Source of the DNA: Actinobacteria bacterium OV320
GTDB lineage: Bacteria > Actinomycetota > Actinomycetes > Streptomycetales > Streptomycetaceae
Assembly: GCA_001298545.1 (NCBI GenBank)
Contig: LJCX01000026.1
Location: 620,001 to 684,000, forward strand
Length of the DNA: 64,000 nt
Reading direction: 5' to 3'
Below the pieces are notes generated by a model. It did not search any database and was not told where the DNA came from. It worked only from the letters and a program-made list of their open reading frames with translations. The position numbers and the translations under genes are program-made. Below, in pieces: positions 60,937 through 64,000 of the stretch (positions are counted from its first letter, which is position 1; each line of letters opens with the position of its first letter).

Positions 60937-60952
60937 TTCACATCAGTGTGAA
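60937..60952. promoter_or_regulatory. MerR-type operator between MFS and MerR genes
   Basis: TTCACATCAGTGTGAA has perfect 6-base arms and a 4-base centre, immediately upstream of the MFS start. MerR regulators bind dyads of this kind inside the target promoter. Confidence 0.65.
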
Positions 60953-61006
60953 GGCAAGCGTGCCCTGTGCGCCGCTCACGGAGCGACGGCGGGGAGCCAC
61001 GGCGCC

Positions 61007-61058
61007 GAGCGGCGACGGTGAGCGGCGACGGTGAGCGGCGACGGTGAGCGGCGACGGT
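61007..61058. repeat. Four perfect 13-base tandem repeats
   Basis: GAGCGGCGACGGT occurs four times without interruption at 61007-61058, ending 21 bases before the MerR start. The period is not a multiple of three, so it is not coding. Copy number changes would alter promoter or leader spacing. Confidence 0.9.
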
Positions 61059-61079
61059 GAGCGAGGATCGGAGCGCGGC

Positions 61080-61478
61080 ATGAGGATCGGCGACCTCTCC
61101 CGCCGCACCGGTGTCCCCACCCGGCTGCTGCGCTACTACGAGGAGCAGGACCTGCTGCACCCCGACCGCGGGGAGAACGGCTACCGCTCCTACGGGGAGG
61201 CGGCCGTCCGGGACGTCCAGCAGATCCGCGGGCTGCTCGACTCCGGCCTCACCACCGAGATGATCCGCGCGATCCTGCCGTACCTGTCCGGCCCCGACGA
61301 GATCGTCCTGCCCGCGGAGCACCTCACCCCGCAGACCGCCGCCCTCCTCGAGGGGCACATCGACCGCATCCAGGCCCGGATCGACTGTCTGGCCCGCAAC
61401 CGCGACCGGCTGAGCGCGTACCTGGCGGCGGTGCGGCCGGACGGCGCGGCGGCGCCCCGCTCGTCCCCGCACCCGTAA
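61080..61478 (+). CDS. MerR-family transcriptional regulator
   Basis: A 132-residue MerR protein. The winged helix begins M-R-I-G-D-L-S-R-R-T-G-V-P and continues L-L-R-Y-Y-E-E-Q-D-L-L-x-P-D-R; a dimerisation helix follows. There is no Cys metal site, so an organic ligand is likely. ATG 61080 fits the conserved N-terminus. Divergent from the MFS pump and probably its activator. Confidence 0.9.
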   Translation: MRIGDLSRRTGVPTRLLRYYEEQDLLHPDRGENGYRSYGEAAVRDVQQIRGLLDSGLTTEMIRAILPYLSGPDEIVLPAEHLTPQTAALLEGHIDRIQARIDCLARNRDRLSAYLAAVRPDGAAAPRSSPHP

Positions 61479-61518
61479 ATCCGTTGTCGCGGCCGGGCGG
61501 GGGTGCTGGAGTGGGCGC

Positions 61519-62310
61519 ATGGATCATGCCGCGGTACTCGCCCTGTACGACCGGGACATGCGTGAAGGCGCGCGCCCCGAGAGCTCCGACGCGCGCGTCG
61601 AACGGACCGGTTCCGTGGTCCGCCATGTCGGCGGCGAGGGCGGCTGGAGCGGGGTGCTCTGGTCGGACCTGGACTCCGCCGACGCCGACGCGGTGATCGC
61701 GGAACAGGTCGCCTACTTCACCGGTCTCGGGCACGAGTTCGAGTGGAAGCTGCACGGTCACGACCGTCCGGCCGACCTCGGGCAGCGGCTCACGGCGGCC
61801 GGTTTCACCGCCGACCCGGAGGAGACCCTGATGATCGGCGAGACCGGTGACCAGCTGGTCGACGCCGGACCGCCCGAGGGGGTCCGCATCGTCCCCGTCA
61901 CGGACGGGGCGGGGGTCGAGCTCATGGTCGAGGCCAACGAGCGGGCGTTCGGGCACGACGGCTCCTGGCTGCGGGATCTTCTGCGCGCCCGTCTCGCCGC
62001 CGACCCGGACGCGATCGTGGCCCTGGTCGCGATGGCCGGGGACGTGCCGGTGAGCTCGGCACGGATGGAGCTCATCCCGGGAACGAGGTTCGCGGGCCTG
62101 TGGGGCGGCGGCACCGTCGAGGGCTGGCGCGGCCGAGGTGTCTACCGCGCGCTGATCGCCCACCGCGCCCGCATCGCCGCCGACCGCGGCTACCGCTACC
62201 TCCAGGTCGACGCCTCCGACCAGAGCCGCCCCATCCTCGAACGCCTGGGCTTCGCGCCACTGAGCACGACGACGCCGTACGTGTACACACGGCAGGGCGG
62301 CACGGCGTAG
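61519..62310 (+). CDS. GNAT-family N-acetyltransferase
   Basis: A 263-residue acetyltransferase. The C-terminal half has the GNAT acetyl-CoA loop W-R-G-R-G-V-Y-R-A-L near residue 204, followed by V-D-A-S-D-Q-S-R-P-I-L-E-R-L-G-F. The first 125 residues are a degenerate GNAT-like or unrelated domain. ATG 61519 with GGAGTGG upstream. Substrate unknown. Confidence 0.86.
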   Translation: MDHAAVLALYDRDMREGARPESSDARVERTGSVVRHVGGEGGWSGVLWSDLDSADADAVIAEQVAYFTGLGHEFEWKLHGHDRPADLGQRLTAAGFTADPEETLMIGETGDQLVDAGPPEGVRIVPVTDGAGVELMVEANERAFGHDGSWLRDLLRARLAADPDAIVALVAMAGDVPVSSARMELIPGTRFAGLWGGGTVEGWRGRGVYRALIAHRARIAADRGYRYLQVDASDQSRPILERLGFAPLSTTTPYVYTRQGGTA

Positions 62311-62788
62311 GGCGACAGGGCGGCCGGGCCGATCTCGATCGGGAGGGGCCGACGCCCGACGTGGCCCGGCCGATCTCGATCCGGAGGGGCGGCCACTCGG
62401 CACGGTCGACGCCCTCGGTCCCGTCCCCGCCGGACGCCGCGGCGGGGACGATCCGACGGGCGTGGCCAGGACCGTGACGGCGAGCGTCGACAGCACGCCG
62501 CTGCGCCGGCGGACCGAGGGTGAGCCACCCCGCTGCAGCCGTGTCGCCCGGGGCGACGAGCCACGCCGCTGCAGCCGGGCAGGGCTGGGCCGGGCGGGGC
62601 GGGGCCGGGCCAGGCGGGTGTTGACGTTTTCGCTCGCGTTATTGCCCGCGTTTGATGTTCACCACCCAGTCATGCCATGTACCTTTCAATCGTTCCACGC
62701 GGGTAGAACCCTCGAATGCGGTATCTACGCGCGCAGATTTGGCGCCCGCACCCGCCTCGTGTCCCCCCATCTCACGGAGGTTCGCCGG
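62311..62788. other. Intergenic region with direct repeats and promoter of the secreted protein
   Basis: No gene is seen. Two copies of a GGCCGATCTCGATC-type element lie near 62327 and 62368, and two of CCGCTGCAGCCG near 62530 and 62570. CGCGGGTAGA (62698-62707) and TCTACGCGCG (62724-62733) form an imperfect dyad in the AT-richer leader. ACGGAGG at 62774-62780 serves the start at 62789. Confidence 0.5.
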
Positions 62789-64000
62789 ATGCTCGGATCA
62801 CAGAGATCCCGCCGCAAGGTCACCACCGTCCTGGCCGGTCTCGGGCTGCTCGTCACCGGAGCGGCCCTTCAGGTCAGCACCAGCGCCACGCCCGCCCACG
62901 CGGCCACCCCCCACCGCATCCTGTTCGACGACGGCCACGCGGAGGAGGCCGGCAACGCCGACTGGATCATCTCGACCAGCAAGCCCGACCCGCTCTCCCA
63001 GGACTCCTCCCCGTCCTCGGAGACGGACTGGACCGGCGGGCTGTCGTCCTGGGGCGTCGCCCTGCAGAAGACCGGCGACTACAGCCTCAAGACCGCCACG
63101 AGCGCCCTCACCTACGGCGGCTCGGCCGCCACCGACCTGTCGAACTTCGACACGCTGGTCCTGCCGGAGCCCAACACGCTGTTCACCACCGCCGAGAAGA
63201 CGGCGATCATGAACTTCGTGAAGAACGGTGGCGGCCTGTTCATGGTCTCCGACCACACGGGCGCCGACCGCAACAACGACGGCTACGACGCGGTCGAGAT
63301 CTTCAACGACCTGATGACCAACAACAGCGTCGACCCCACCGACCCGTTCGGCTTCTCCGTCGACACCCTCTCCATCAGCTCCGGCTACCCGGCCGCGATC
63401 AGCGACAGCAGCGACCCCGTGCTGCACGGCTCCTTCGGCACCGTCACCAAGAGCCTGATCGCCTCCGGCACCACGGCCACCCTCAAGCCGGCCGACCACT
63501 CCTCGGTCAAGGGCCTGCTGTACCGCAGCGGCTACTCCGGGAACACCGGCGCCTTCTTCGCCACCAGTACCTTCGGCAGCGGCCGCGTGGCCTTCTGGGG
63601 CGACAGCTCACCCATCGACGACGGCACCGGCCAGTCCGGCAACACCCTCTACGACGGCTGGAACGACACCGGCGCCACCAACGCCGCACTCGCCCTGAAC
63701 GCCACCGAGTGGCTCTCCGGCGCGAGCGGCAGCGGGGGCGGCGACGACGGCGGCACCGACTGCACCGACACCCAGTTGCTCGGCAACGCCGGCTTCGAGT
63801 CCGGCGCCACGACCTGGAGCGCCACCAGCGGCGTCATCACCAACTCCAGTGGCGAGTCCGCCCGTACGGGCTCCTACTACGCCTGGCTCGGCGGCAACGG
63901 CACCGCCGGGACCGAGACCCTCTCCCAGTCGGTGACCATCCCGTCCGGCTGCTCCGCCACGCTCGGCCTCTACCTGCACATCGACACCGCGGAGACGACC
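62789..64000 (+). CDS. Secreted protein with DUF4350/ThuA-like N-terminal domain (partial)
   Basis: Open from ATG 62789 to the right edge, 404 codons. A signal peptide ends near A-H-A-A at residue 40. The next about 270 residues look like a class I glutamine-amidotransferase-like fold of the DUF4350 kind, with H-R-I-L-F-D-D-G-H, F-V-K-N-G-G-G-L-F-M-V-S-D-H and V-A-F-W-G-D-S-S-P. A glycine-rich linker then leads to a domain beginning L-L-G-N-A-G-F-E-S-G, typical of a carbohydrate-binding or proprotein-associated beta-sandwich. The function is unknown and the C-terminus lies outside the window. Confidence 0.75.
   Translation, partial: MLGSQRSRRKVTTVLAGLGLLVTGAALQVSTSATPAHAATPHRILFDDGHAEEAGNADWIISTSKPDPLSQDSSPSSETDWTGGLSSWGVALQKTGDYSLKTATSALTYGGSAATDLSNFDTLVLPEPNTLFTTAEKTAIMNFVKNGGGLFMVSDHTGADRNNDGYDAVEIFNDLMTNNSVDPTDPFGFSVDTLSISSGYPAAISDSSDPVLHGSFGTVTKSLIASGTTATLKPADHSSVKGLLYRSGYSGNTGAFFATSTFGSGRVAFWGDSSPIDDGTGQSGNTLYDGWNDTGATNAALALNATEWLSGASGSGGGDDGGTDCTDTQLLGNAGFESGATTWSATSGVITNSSGESARTGSYYAWLGGNGTAGTETLSQSVTIPSGCSATLGLYLHIDTAETT

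Noticed and set aside
59025..61520. 831-codon minus-strand ORF spanning chaplin, deaminase and MerR region
   Set aside because: Only the deaminase part (59370-59675) is protein-like; the rest is antisense or an alternative frame of the MFS, chaplin and MerR genes.

Overview
The window is high-GC actinobacterial DNA and almost certainly comes from a Streptomyces chromosome. It carries a long chaplin with a sortase signal, an SsgA-like sporulation protein, an NsdA-type TPR regulator, a DUF397 protein, many GTG/TTG starts and strong third-position GC. I saw no rRNA, tRNA, CRISPR array or complete insertion sequence.

Layout. (1) 1-11070: the tail of a ricin-B lectin protein, then a fucosylated-glycan module. 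It has two close LacI-family paralogues flanking a GH95 alpha-L-fucosidase, an ABC sugar importer (binding protein and two permeases) and a GH3 beta-glycosidase. Matching palindromes (core CGAAAG-N-CTTTCG) lie in front of the fucosidase and in front of the importer, so both units probably answer to one or both LacI proteins. (2) 11480-13000: a type B carboxylesterase. (3) 13094-17602: a minus-strand, translationally coupled operon for non-phosphorylating L-fucose catabolism (FAH-family hydrolase, L-fuconate dehydratase, SDR, aldo/keto reductase). A decayed lutB fragment lies at its 3' end. Regions 1 and 3 together describe import of fucosylated oligosaccharides, release of L-fucose inside the cell and its oxidation to pyruvate and L-lactate. 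(4) 17602-19000: a gene-poor, decayed stretch with a frameshifted DUF6308 remnant. (5) 19001-23522: a compact five-gene operon of visibly lower GC, made of a selenophosphate synthetase, a two-TM protein of unknown function, a ROK-like kinase, a SAM methyltransferase and an HxGH adenylyltransferase. No selenocysteine machinery is in the window. This is the best candidate for an undescribed system.

(6) 23684-29356: a Ser/Thr kinase fused to eight TPR-type repeats, an FAD oxidoreductase, and an SDR divergent from an MmyB-type regulator with an inverted repeat between them. (7) 29367-43551: an acyl-CoA catabolic island with a nitronate monooxygenase-like protein, three AMP-forming acyl-CoA ligases, a PaaK-type ligase, two alpha/beta hydrolases, a crotonase, a DUF35/OB-fold protein and two SCP2-type thiolases. 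Two of its units share a TCTGAC-N5-(G/A)TCAGA operator. (8) 43635-64000: housekeeping and developmental genes. These are DUF397, a peptidoglycan amidase, an APH-fold kinase, an NsdA-like regulator, a PAS-SpoIIE phosphatase, an SsgA-like protein downstream of a canonical CRP-type site, a Gfo/Idh/MocA oxidoreductase, a baeRF-type protein, a hydrolase, an FMN GltB-like protein and a TAP-like peptidase. They continue with a long chaplin behind a BldN-like promoter, a truncated deaminase, an MFS pump with a divergent MerR regulator, a GNAT acetyltransferase and the start of a secreted protein that runs off the window.
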